This document shows positions 37,654 to 48,230 of a stretch of DNA of 64,000 nucleotides, in pieces (positions within the stretch are counted from its first letter, which is position 1; every line of letters begins with the position of its first letter). Made by a program: the position numbers and the translations under genes. Below the pieces are notes generated by a model, which worked only from the letters and a program-made list of their open reading frames with translations, was not told where the DNA came from and searched no databases. The DNA is from Lithospermum erythrorhizon (lineage: Eukaryota; Streptophyta; Magnoliopsida; Boraginales; Boraginaceae): contig JADFUC010000709.1 of assembly GCA_019722365.1 (NCBI GenBank), positions 1,302,001 through 1,366,000 of the forward strand, in the 5' to 3' direction.

Positions 37654-38430
37654 TATTAAATAGTGAAGATTGAATTTTGTTTAATTTCTCACATATTGAA
37701 TTCACTCAATTAATTATATTTATAGTTTATAGATAAAGATATTTTTATTTAAGCATAAAACTAACATGTTATATATATTATAAAAAAAAATTAAATTTTT
37801 GAAATAAAATATCCAAATCTATTAAATTTCTGAAATAAAAAAATTAAATGATTGTCATGCTTGATTTAAATGCTCCAAATTGACAAACTTTTACGCCTTC
37901 ATCGATAAACATAATATTAATTTGAATAAAATTTAATGTCAATATTAAAGTATATTGAAAATATTATTATTTGATAATTTTTACCAAATATTATACAACA
38001 AAAATAAAAAAGGCCTGAATTTAACATTTAATTCGTGAAAATCCAAAATTTAAATCTTGTCAATCTATTGGGGATGGAGGGAGTATTAGACACGTAATTC
38101 TTGACATCTTTTTTTTTTTTCAATTATTGTAATATAATACAAAAATATCACATAATAATTTAGGATATATATTCTTTAATAGTAATTTTTGATTGTGTAC
38201 CATATTTAATTTATAATTGAATAATTATCATACAAAAAATTTTAGTATGAGTAGACTAATTCTTTGCATTAAAATGGAATGTACTTATTATTATGATAAA
38301 ATTAATAAAATCAAATGCAGTATTATATCAAATATTTTTATCTGTTGGTAAATATGTTGAGTATTTTTTATATAATTGGACCAAGATATTGGTAATTAGC
38401 ATACGTATGAAAGTGTTATAGAATTTTTAG

Positions 38431-38720
38431 GCAAAAATTTAAGACTTATTAATTATTGAATTATAGAAGCTCTTTTTTTTAAATTTTACAAATATATTTT
38501 TTCACCAATAAAATATTATAATAAGTGAATATAGTACTTAGTAGTCCGAAAGGGAAGAAACACAACACTTTTATAATTAGGCAAAATTCTAAGACTTATT
38601 AATTATTGAATTGTTATAGGAGTCTTTTTTAAAATTTTAAAAATATATTTTTTCACCAATAAAAAATATTATAATAAGGGTAATATAGTAATTAATAGTG
38701 TAAAAGGAAGCAACACAACT
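38431..38720. repeat. tandem duplication, two ~140-150-bp units
   Basis: Both units share AAGACTTATTAATTATTGAA, then ATATATTTTTTCACCAATAA, then ATTATAATAAG and GAAGxAACACAAC. The second unit begins at 38581. They differ by small indels and base changes, so the duplication is not recent. Confidence 0.8.
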
Positions 38721-39405
38721 CACATAGGGATTATTGCATATACCGAGTATATTATTCACAATATGTATGTGTGAGATTAAAATTTGCAATGAGATTTGCC
38801 TTTTTTGTTTCAATACCGAAATGAGAGATTGTTTAACAACATTTATATTTTTGGTCATTAAAATAGAAATGAGAGATTCACCTTTTGTATCAAAATTAAA
38901 TGCATTGTATTATCAAAATACTTACGTTTAATATTTTGTATATAGGTATAACTATTGTTAAAACGTAAGCATGCTAGTCAAATGAAAATTCATTACAACA
39001 TCATTTAATTTGGCACTTGTTTGAAAGATGAATTGCATCCCATTATTCCAACTATGTTGGAAGGTGATAAGAGTCGAGTGGAATGTGTCATTTTAACACT
39101 CTTATTCACGCAGAATCTTTTTCGTATATTATATTTTCGCTGCATTCGGTTTGAAATTAAGGCCGACGTTACATCGCCTCATCACCACGTGAACCGATTT
39201 CGATACTACGATAAAAGTTTCATAAGTTTCCCCACCAATTAACAATAGAAAAAATAATCCAAGATATTATATATTGACTCGGGAATACACCGACTATCGA
39301 TATGATATGGATGTGTCACTTTAACAGGAGGGTAAACAGAGCAAGAAACAGATAATAGAAACCAAACTGAATCTAAACACTAGAGAAGCTGAAACTGAAG
39401 CAAAC

Positions 39406-41457
39406 ATGCAAGAACCTCAAGAACAGAAACACCCAGAAAACAATCCTTCAACTTCTTTCATAGCTGTACATGAAATGTCTTCCCTCAAAATATCTAATGT
39501 TGTTGTTGTTGTTCCTTCTCCAACTGAAGACTGTGAGAACCTCATAAAATCCTTCCAAGGTATGTATGTATATACATATATATATATCGCGTACCAATAC
39601 GTTTCAATGACTTTGAAGAGACTTGGTAATACATGCACATATATACATTAGCAAATTTAACCCATTATTTTCCTATGATAACTTCTTTTATTTATATGGT
39701 GTAGTGGTGATAGAATTTATCATTATATGACTTGAGTGCGAACGTGTGATTTATTGATTTTCGTAACTTATAATGTACGTTTGTGTGCTACGATTAGTTT
39801 GTGTATAAAGTATAAACTACTATAAAGTACAGAAGAAATATTTCAGATGTTATAAAATCAATATAGGAATTAAAATCAAGTAAAATGATTAAGAAAAGTT
39901 TAGGATTAAGAACTTAATTGATTGAGTTAGTCTAGATAAATTAGCATATGCTTGTGTTTATGCCATTTTATGCTGATGTTTTCTTGAATTTGTTTAGGAT
40001 TGAGAGGAGAAGATAAAGGTATAATAAATGTGCTAGGGAACAGATCTGAAACTCAGAGGAAGAAGATCAAGGAGACCTACAAGCAGCTTTACAATAAGGA
40101 ACTCATTGATGATCTTAAAGATAAACTTTCTGGTGATTTCATGGTATATTATTGTTACTTCCTTTTCCATTTTCTAAAATTTGTAGTACATTATTGGATG
40201 AGATGTTTTGCCTCGTAATTATCATCTCTACATGAAAATACTAATAATAGCGATTGTCGAATTCTCGATGTGTAATAGAAAGCAGTGGTTCTGTGGATGT
40301 ATGATCCTGCTGAGAGGGATGCAAGATTGGTTAATGAGGCTTTGAAATCAAGAAACAAAAGCATAACTCAATTGCAAGTCACAGCTGAGATAGCTTGTGC
40401 TTCTTCATCTCCACACCATCTTGTAGCTGTTAGGAAAGCCTATTGTTCACTATTTGACTGTTCTCTGGAAGAAGACATCATCAAAAATGTCAGTTTGCCT
40501 GTTCAAAAGGTAGGTACATTCATACCCTTTGAAGGCACAAACATCAAAATCGACGTTTTTTATTGTTCGAATTAGACTTTTTGAATCTTGGGCATTATTA
40601 TTAGACCATAAAAATGATGATGTGCATATTTTGGTTGGTTTGGTGAGTTCATATAGATTTGACAGAGAAGTGGTGGATTATGGTAAGGTGAATTCGGAGG
40701 CAGCTCAACTCCATGAGGCTATCAAAAGAAAGAAACTTGAAGATGATAATGTTATGTGGATACTTACTACTAGGAACATGTTTAAGCTCAGAGCAACATT
40801 TGAGTGCTACAATAAAAATTATAGACATAAGATTGATGAGGTTTGGAATTTTTCTCTACTAATGACCATTGCATAAACAAGAATTTATCATTTGTTTTGT
40901 CTCATATTGGATAAAGGGGTCTTGATTTCCAGGATATAATGAGTTGTGGGAAAGACATTGTGGAATCATTATGGAAAGTGATTGTTTGGTGCATAGAATC
41001 CCCTGAGAAACACTTTGCAGAGGTAATTATTTAAACATCTCTGAGATTGACACTTCAAGTATAGATTAATAAAGAACACTTCTTTTTCTTTCTTCTTTGG
41101 GGAGGCTAACGTTGTAAGAGGATCGAATCCAAGACCTCTTATATGTATGTCAAGTTGATAATCTACAGCTGTGTTCTTGATTAATAAAGAATACTTATTT
41201 GTGGTATTAATAATTTTGCCCCCTCCCTCAAAGTTATTAGAGCTTCCATTGTTGGGTTTGGAACAGATGAAGATTCACTAAGTAGAGCCATTGTTAGCAG
41301 AGCTGAGAAAGTCAGAGGTGAATATTTGAACATGAACAAAACAAGTGTGGACAATGCAGTGATTGGTGACACATCTGGTGAGTACAAAGATTTCCTCTTG
41401 GATATTGCTTGGAGCATAATCCTTCGAGTTTTTAATCCAAATTGTCCGATATGTTGA
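39406..41457 (+). pseudogene. annexin D8-like gene with splice-site and frame lesions
   Basis: Exon-like blocks 39406-39559, 39998-40143, 40279-40509, 40628-40840, 40933-41022 and 41234-41457 cover four annexin repeats (YDPAERDARLVNEALKS, CASSSPHHLVAVRKAYCSLF, GLVSSYRF, GFGTDEDSLSRAIVSRAE). Four faults are visible. The fourth block begins after GCAT instead of AG, and nearby AGs (40604, 40647, 40656) are out of phase. The last acceptor reads AAAG-TTATT, one G shorter than the CAAAGGTTATT of the duplicate at 47571-47580. Compared with that duplicate, 12 bases after AGAGCTGAG are missing (four residues). One extra base near 41399-41404 shifts the C-terminus, so the expected FLLTLLGA stop is replaced by a tail ending in ICPIC-like sequence (stop 41455-41457). 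It lies head-to-head with the intact annexin and directly upstream of PG1. A working product would need unusual splicing; transcription may persist. Confidence 0.72.
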
Positions 41458-41677
41458 TATTGAGAATTTTGTTTTATCATGTAATATAGAATTTTGACGT
41501 CATCAAATAATATTTGAAAGCCAAATAAAACGGACATAAAAAAGCACGAAAAAAAAGGGAGTCAACTATGTTTTACCAGCGAGCGTACGTCCGCAATTTG
41601 CTCATAATATATGGAGAAAGCCGATGGAAAAATATTTGGCGATTTGAAAATAGTGGTTGAGATTTAAGAACATAACA

Positions 41678-41684
41678 TATATAA
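41678..41684 (+). promoter_or_regulatory. TATA box of PG1 with conserved upstream block
   Basis: ATATATAA lies about 72 bases before the PG1 ATG. Equivalent boxes are at 48141-48147 (PG2) and 53316-53324 (PG3). Upstream, CATAATATATGGAG then AAATATTTGGC and GTGGTTGAGA recur before all three genes. Confidence 0.55.
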
Positions 41685-41753
41685 CACATTGAACATGGAG
41701 AAGAAAAAATAACTTGGATTTATCCCAAGGAAAGTACATAACAACCAAAGAAA

Positions 41754-43821
41754 ATGGCAAGACGATCAAACAACTTCTGCATCTTGGCATCCATTTTGGT
41801 TGTGTCTTTGGCTTGCCAAAACGCACAAGCTCAAATTCATGATATTACTAAACATGGAGCTGTTGGTAATGGCAAAACAGATTGTTCCAATGTAAGTTTT
41901 CATGTCAATGCACATCCAATGTTCCCTTTTTTTTATCACACAAAACTTATGTGAACAATTCATTATTATTTAAAATGATGTTTTTTCTAAAAACTAAACA
42001 TGCATGGTAAGATAATAAGACCTTGACACCTTCTTGGGATGAATCCAAAAAAAAAAAATCATAGAATTTAACTATCAATTAATTATGTTTATGTGTATGT
42101 GCATGCAGGCATTGGTAGCTGCATTTAAGGAAGCTTGTGCTTCACCAACTCCATCCACAATTTTAATCCCAAAAGGAAATTTTTATGTGTCTCAAGTAAC
42201 ATTTAATGGTCCATGCAAAAGTACCATCGGAATTAACCTCCAAGGTAACCTGGTAGCACCCACAAATCCAATTACACCAGACCCAAAGTCTGATTGGTTC
42301 AATATCAGAAATATTGTTGGACTCAATGTTTTTGGAGGTGGAAGCATGAATGGACAAGGGAAAACAGCATGGGATAAGAAGCTTAAAGGAGAAAAACTCA
42401 ACCTCATGGCCGTAAGTTTACCATTCATTTCGGCCCCTCTTGGTTCCCTCACTGCAAATAGACTCGCAAATTAATAACTCGTTTTTTTTCTTATGCAAAA
42501 CAGATGTTTAGCTTGGCATTCGTCACAAATGTTGACATTCGTCATGTTACTTTCACACAATCCAAAAATACCCATGTCCATTTATTCGGATGCAAAAATG
42601 TGACTTTCACCAGTGTTACAATCGATTCGCCAGCAGAGAGTCCAAACACAGATGGTATCAAGATGGGAGTCTCAAGTGATATCAAAATTCTTGACTCAAA
42701 CTTGATGAGTGGAGATGATTGTGTAGCAATTCTTACTGGAACAGAAAGACTAACTGTTGTTAACACAAAATGTGGACCAGGTCATGGTGTATCAGTTGGT
42801 AGCATGGGAGGAACCCCAAATGAGAAAGATATTTCTGGTATTCATATCAGAAACTGCACCTTTATTGGGACAGATAATGGTGTGAGAATCAAGAGTTGGC
42901 AAGATAAATATGTGGCAATAGCTACTGATATCAAATTTGAAGATATCATCATGGAAAATGTTGCAAATCCTGTTATCATCGATCAAGAATATTGCCCAGC
43001 AGCTAACTGTAAAGGAAAGGTGATTTCTTGAATTTTTTATCAATAAAATTCAACTTAATTGTATGTTTACTTTTTTAAGCTTAACAACGGTTATTATTAT
43101 TGTAGTTTTTTGCACCATAGTGCATGTGTTTACGTTATCATTAACTTGTGTACGGAGTACTAATAAAATTGGTAAATGATAGTAATCCGTATATGTATAA
43201 TGTGTTATTATAAAAATCACGATAGTTTAAAATAGTTCTTAATAGTTTAAAATAGTTCTTAAGATATAAGTTCAATAATATTAGAGATAAAATTAGGATA
43301 GTTATGATTGCTATTGGCAGTGGAAGAATTAGGGGAGGCATGGGAGCAGTCGCTCCCCAAAAATTTTAAAATTATATTTTTATCATTTATTTATTCAAAA
43401 TTAGCTTGCTCACGGCCTCCCAAAATTGCGTATATTTTTCATTTATAAGTAATATAATTACTTCGCCCCTCCTAAATAAAATTCTTGGTTCCGTCACTAA
43501 TTATTGGTGATACGCGATAGAATTTAATTTGTCATTGTACTAATATATCTTTGTTTTGTGTTTTGATATAAACTATAGGCACCATCAAAAGTTAAGATCA
43601 GCAAAGTTGCATTCAAGAACATCAGAGGTTCTTCAAAAACTGAAGATGCAGTGAAGTTGATTTGCAGCAAATTAGAGCCATGCAGGAATGTGGAGATATC
43701 AGATATTAATCTGACATTTAATGGAGGAAAGGCAATTTCCAGCTGCGCTAACGTGAAGCCCATCCTTGGGGGTGTACTAATTCCTCAAATTTGTTCTAAG
43801 CCTATAGGTGTCAAGATATAA
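41754..43821 (+). CDS. exopolygalacturonase, GH28 (PG1)
   Basis: Secreted pectin-degrading enzyme that hydrolyses alpha-1,4-galacturonosyl bonds of homogalacturonan; this exo-type is usually a pollen enzyme. Exons 41754-41891, 42109-42411, 42504-43019 and 43579-43821, all phase 0, give 399 residues. A signal peptide (residues 1 to about 26, ILASILVVSLACQNAQA) precedes ITKHGAVGNGKTDCSN, where the family usually has DGKTDDS. Catalytic motifs are complete: SPNTDG (D197), GDDC (D218, D219), GPGHG (H241) and RIK (R275-K277), with conserved C-terminal cysteines. The third intron holds a 182-bp hAT MITE. The gene stands about 300 bases after the annexin relic and is the best match of PG2; all three copies have identical exon sizes for exons 1-3. 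Confidence 0.92.
43318..43499. mobile_element. hAT-type MITE in PG1 intron 3
   Basis: It starts CAGTGGAAGAATTAGG; its far end in reverse reads TAGTGACGGAACCAAG. Flanks GCTATTGG (43310-43317) and ATTATTGG (43500-43507) look like an 8-bp target duplication with two changes. The matching place in PG2 intron 3 (near 49720-49740, GATTGTTATTGGTGATAC) has a single copy and no insert, which directly shows the empty site. Confidence 0.75.
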
Positions 43822-45302
43822 TTAATATTGTTAACCCAAATTACTAGTATGGTCACTATATTAGTGTTTGAGTTTCCTTTTATCATGTTTCATGCATGAT
43901 AAGGTAATTTTGATTATTAAAAGTTGTTTGATGAGAAGGTTATGAAGATATATATAATCTGTTGTAATAATAATAACCTTCATAACATTTTCTAAGTAGT
44001 TATGTATTATTCATCATTAATAAAAATGTTTTGTTTTTCAACTATTATATATTTAATCATCATTTGAATGGTTGTATATGTTTTGCCAATTAAAGTATTA
44101 CTCGACAGAAAAGCTTCCATTTTAACCTTAACTATTACAATATTCTCAGCTTAACTATGAAAAAATTGCGATCAATTGGATTAAAAAAATAATGATATTT
44201 TATCAAATGATGATAGCTTTATTCATTTATTTGAATGGTTGTATATGTATTGCCAATCAAAGTATTGCTCGACTTAACTATGAAAATATTCTCATAGTTA
44301 ACTACATCGATTAGGACATTTATTATTAGAAATAATATGATATCAAATTAATACATTTATTAGAAACTAGCAAAGGAGACGTATGGTTTAATTATTACGT
44401 AATCGATTTTTCAAATATTCGATACATTTTATGTTTAATTCGAAATCATATTAAAATTGTGTAAAATCCACACTCATTTGATTTTTCTATTTATTTCTAT
44501 TTTTTATGATACTTTATCACTTAATAACTCTTTTTAAATATAAGACGAAAAAATTACTTATAAAATACGACGACAAATATTTTAAAGATCATTAGTATAA
44601 ATTTTATAGAACGACCGGGTTACTTTTTGAGGATAAGATTTGTTTTGTTTTCTAGTACTATTTATTTCAAGTATACTTTTATTAGTAATATTACTTAAAT
44701 TATTAATACATATTCAACAAAAAATAATAAATTTTTATAAACTTAAATAATATATGTCAATCAGGTATGTAATAATATTTTTTAGTAAAACATTAGTAAT
44801 ATAATATTAACATCCAAAATTACATTATTCGAATAATAATCAATCAAATATAATTATACTTGATTTAATGATAATTAGTTTCAAAAGATGAAAGATCTTC
44901 AATTTAAACATCTCATCTCTTTTCCTCCAACTAAGAAAAGAAAAGAATTTTTTTTACATGACACATTAATCATATTAACATGTTCTAGACCTCTCGATTA
45001 CTTCATCAACTAACGGAACACGTTATTTATAATGATAATATTAAGAAAATAATTTGGTATTCGACTAGATGCTTTTTACTTCATGCATTTTGTCACCACA
45101 TAAAGTCGAAGAGAATGAAGAAAATTTTATATGCATACTTCTATCTATGTCAAACATTGGGATATTTAGTTGTGCTTGATTTCGTGATAATGGAGCCATG
45201 AAATAATTTATTGAGAATACTAATACTGGTATATGACTTTATCATTATTTGTTAACTAAAACTAAAATTATTAGTAGTTAACATCTATTACGATTCAAAA
45301 TG

Positions 45303-45858
45303 ATAATTAATAATAATAATAATTATAATAATAATAACAATAATAATAATAACAACAATAACAATAATTCTACCAAAAATATATAAACATATCCTACATG
45401 TTAATTTGCGAGCTTCAAATTGTGCCAAATATCCATGAATGTGACATTTGTAATCATATCAACGAAGCGAACATTCAGAATCGTGACGGGAAGCAAAGAT
45501 ATATATCAATTGTTAAATCGGCATGGCCGATGTATATATACACATATTACTTTAACAATTTGATGTCCTCTGACTAATATATTGACGAATTGATCATCCA
45601 TATAAGATCATCAAATTATTTGCTTTTACGCTTGGCTCAATTTGCATAATTTAAATTTTTGTGTACGCCAATATATGTAACTATATATGTAGGAATTAAA
45701 TAACAATAATAATAATAATAATAATAATAATAATTCTACACTAAATATATGGTTATTTAACTAATACATATTATAACAATAATAAAAATAGTTATGCATA
45801 ATAATGAATAATAATAATTCTACACAAAAAGATACGATTATTTATTAACACATATTAT

Positions 45859-45918
<60 letters not shown>
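45303..45918. repeat. AAT/ATA microsatellites (three runs)
   Basis: Runs at about 45308-45370 (interrupted), 45703-45734 and 45856-45918. The last gives a poly-isoleucine frame on the minus strand that is an artefact. Confidence 0.9.
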
Positions 45919-45919
<1 letters not shown>

Positions 45920-47220
45920 TTCTGATGCGTCAAACTTAAATCCCACTCTACAACAAACAAATTGCCAAGGCCATTGTATTCAAGCAAGAAGCAACGCCGC
46001 TTCAACATTTGCATGCTATCACCCATATGCCTTGAAGCCCTGAGTCCTATCTCAAATCAAGGCCATAATGGCTACACTAAATTTCTATCAAAGACAAAGC
46101 TGTTCTCTCAAGCCACATAGTCCTCACAAAAGTGAAGTATCTCCCTGCACAAATCCCAAAGTCCCACCGGGCGCTGTAGCTTATCTTACCTACAAAGTCC
46201 ACCAACAAGCATTTCTAAAGTAAGCCCCACGCCGCAAACGCCAGTAGCAGTTCATCGTTTCAACGTAGACGGAGACGTTCAAAGCACTCCCAAGATCAAG
46301 CTTCATACAACCAATGGAATACTACTAAGGCTTCCACTGACCATATCCAAGTCTAGACTAGTCTTAAGTCCACCAAGACCAGACACATATCCAAATTGCA
46401 TACCTTCTATCCAAATACAAGCAACTGCCAAATCAAATCAAGCCAAGCTTCCCAAATCAAATCGTCAAGCTCAAGCTCAAGTCAATCCCAAGCTCAAATC
46501 CAATCAAATCAAGCCAATCTCAAGCTCAAATCATATCAAATCGCTCAAACTTATCAAGCCTAAATCAAATCAAGTCAAGTGGCCCAAGCATCTTACAAAT
46601 TGTCACAAACGCTAGGATCTATAGTTCGACAATGATCCTCTTCGATTTGATAAAACCTAAAACATTGAGGAATTTTTCCCTACAAGTATTTTATTTTGCA
46701 CTCTATATCATAAATAATAAAAATTCTTCTTTGCATTACAAATACACTTCAAAATTAACAATTAATAATTATAACAATTTATTACTACAATATAAATAAC
46801 AAAAATAAATACAGAGTAAATAAAAGCAATATAAAAACTTAAAATTCTGAACCTATTGATTTGAATAATTTATTAATAACCGATAACTAATCCAATAAAA
46901 CAACAAATTCTAGGTCTGCCTTCTAAGTAGCTATCGGGTCTTGATTATTACAACTCAATTTCACAACCTAAAGCAATCAGAAGTCAATACTTACAGCCAA
47001 CTAATTAATCCAAAATAGTTTTTAATTATTAAACTTAGCTTTTAACACTCAAAAACTAAACTTTTTATATGAAAATTAAACTTAAATAACCAAACAAACA
47101 TCAAAATATCTGGAAATCCTAATTATATCCAAATTAATATCAAAAATCGAACTGAAATTGGTAATTAGTTTATTAACCTAACAAAATTAATATAAAAAAT
47201 TAATTTAAACCCTAATTAGT

Positions 47221-47222
47221 GT

Positions 47223-47254
<32 letters not shown>

Positions 47255-47266
47255 AGGGAGAGAGGG
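47221..47266. repeat. GA-rich microsatellite
   Basis: GAGAGA runs with GGAGGA interruptions, followed by G-runs up to 47357. Confidence 0.85.
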
Positions 47267-47434
47267 TTACCATGAAGGGGGTGGGGGTTACGAAGGGGTG
47301 ATTTAGTGTGGGGGGCGAATGTATCCGATGAAGAAGGGGGGTTTTTTTTGGGGGGTATTTTATTTATTTTATGTTATGTATAACTTAAAAACAGTGCTTG
47401 TAATTATTTGAACTTATACGGCGCTCAAGAAGCT

Positions 47435-47457
47435 CTGTCTAAGTGTTACTTAGACAG
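47435..47457. repeat. perfect 10-bp hairpin CTGTCTAAGT / ACTTAGACAG
   Basis: The two arms are separated by three bases (GTT). It sits at the edge of a G-rich TE-like block, just before the duplicated unit, and is probably a transposon end structure. Confidence 0.7.
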
Positions 47458-47575
47458 CGTCTTTTTGCATATGTGATGTTTAATTGGTGACTTCTAAGCC
47501 TTTTTTGTAGTTGTGTAGATTGATAAATAAAGAACACTAATTTGTGGTATTAATAATTCCCCCCTCCCCCCAAAG

Positions 47576-47772
47576 GTTATTAGAGCTTCCATTTTGGGTT
47601 TGGGACAGATGAAGATTCACTAACTAGAGCCATTGTTAGCAGAGCTGAGATTGATTTAATCAAAGTCAGAATTGAATATTTGAACATGAACAAAACAAGT
47701 GTGGACAATGCAGTGATTGGAGACACATCTGGTGATTACAAAGATTTTCTCTTGACATTGCTTGGAGCATAA
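47576..47772 (+). pseudogene. orphan last exon of an annexin D8-like gene
   Basis: After an AG (CCCAAAG) the sequence encodes VIRASI, then after one missing base TDEDSLTRAIVSRAEIDLIK, VRIEYLNMNKTSVDNAVIGD and DYKDFLLTLLGA with TAA at 47770-47772. The exon is 197 bases where 198 are needed. It keeps the IDLI residues and the normal C-terminus that the longer copy at 41234-41457 has lost. No other annexin exon lies upstream, so it cannot make an annexin. Confidence 0.85.
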
Positions 47773-48230
47773 CTCTAAGTTTTTTAACCCACAAAATTGT
47801 CCAATAATGTGTTGGATATTGAATATCTTGACATAATATCGAGCAAGAGAGATAAAATAAATTAAATAAGTCATCGTCCAAATAGAATTATACGAATATC
47901 CAAGGAAATATACGAGGTGATGATTTTGATTTATCATGTAATATAGAACTTTGATCATCAATTTCATATAATATTTAAAGTTGAATAAAAAGGGACATAA
48001 AAAAGCAGAAAAAATAGGGAGTCAACTATGTTTTACGAGCGAGCGTAATACGTCCACAATTTTCTCATATTATATGGAGAAAGCCGATGGACAAAATATT
48101 TGGCCATTTGGAAGTAGTGGTTGAGATTTAAGAAGATAACATATATAAGACATTGAACATTATTGAGAAGAAAAAATAACTTTGATTTCTCCAAAGGAAA
48201 TTAAAATATATACATATATAACCAAAGAAA
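47773..48230. other. PG2 upstream region
   Basis: Matches 41410-41753 upstream of PG1, including GGGAGTCAACTATGTTTTAC (about 48016), TATATGGAGAAAGCCGATGG (about 48071) and the TATA box at 48141-48147. About 80 extra bases (near 47815-47930) are specific to this copy. Confidence 0.6.

Larger units (their letters stand above)
35872..39405. other. shared upstream region of two divergent annexin loci, AT-rich
   Basis: No gene is visible. Contents: a 172-bp Stowaway MITE (37482-37653), the end of a similar element near 38073-38087 (GGATGGAGGGAGTA), and a tandem duplication at 38431-38720. The frames at 38637-38931 lie inside or beside that duplication and have no recognisable domain. Confidence 0.5.
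41170..44345. repeat. segmental duplication copy A (annexin last exon + PG1 + 3' flank)
   Basis: The order TTTGTGGTATTAATAATT, annexin last exon, promoter block, four-exon PG gene and 3' flank (GCTTAACTATGAAAAAATTG, GATCAATTGGATTAAAAAAA) is found again at about 47515-50620. Exons, introns and flanks all match at high identity. The differences are indels and a hAT MITE present only in this copy's third PG intron. Confidence 0.85.
43822..47575. other. PG1 3' flank, then repeats and retroelement-like DNA
   Basis: 43822-44345 is the duplicated PG 3' flank. 44345-45950 is AT-rich with three AAT-type microsatellites. About 45950-46690 has a different, C/A-rich composition with words such as CAAATCAAATCAAG and CTCAAGCTCAAG, probably a reversed retroelement fragment. 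46690-47430 has ATTA-rich sequence, a GA microsatellite and G-runs (47269-47357). A 10-bp perfect hairpin is at 47435-47457. No gene is seen. Confidence 0.5.

Noticed and set aside
41110..41165. GGATCGAATCCAAGACCTCT, another B-box-like word in the annexin relic's last intron
   Set aside because: Too short, and no matching promoter box, poly-A tail or target duplication was seen.
42163..43043. long minus-strand frames opposite the PG exons (also 48619-49444 and 53829-54454)
   Set aside because: They mirror the conserved GH28 coding strand in all three copies and have no domain of their own.
45500..45575. short hairpin around ATCGGCATGGCCGAT as a possible microRNA precursor
   Set aside because: The palindromic core is about 15 bases and the arms around it pair poorly, well short of a plant miRNA foldback.
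45838..46026. minus-strand frame with a long poly-isoleucine run
   Set aside because: It is a translation of an ATA/AAT microsatellite and has no domain or splice context.
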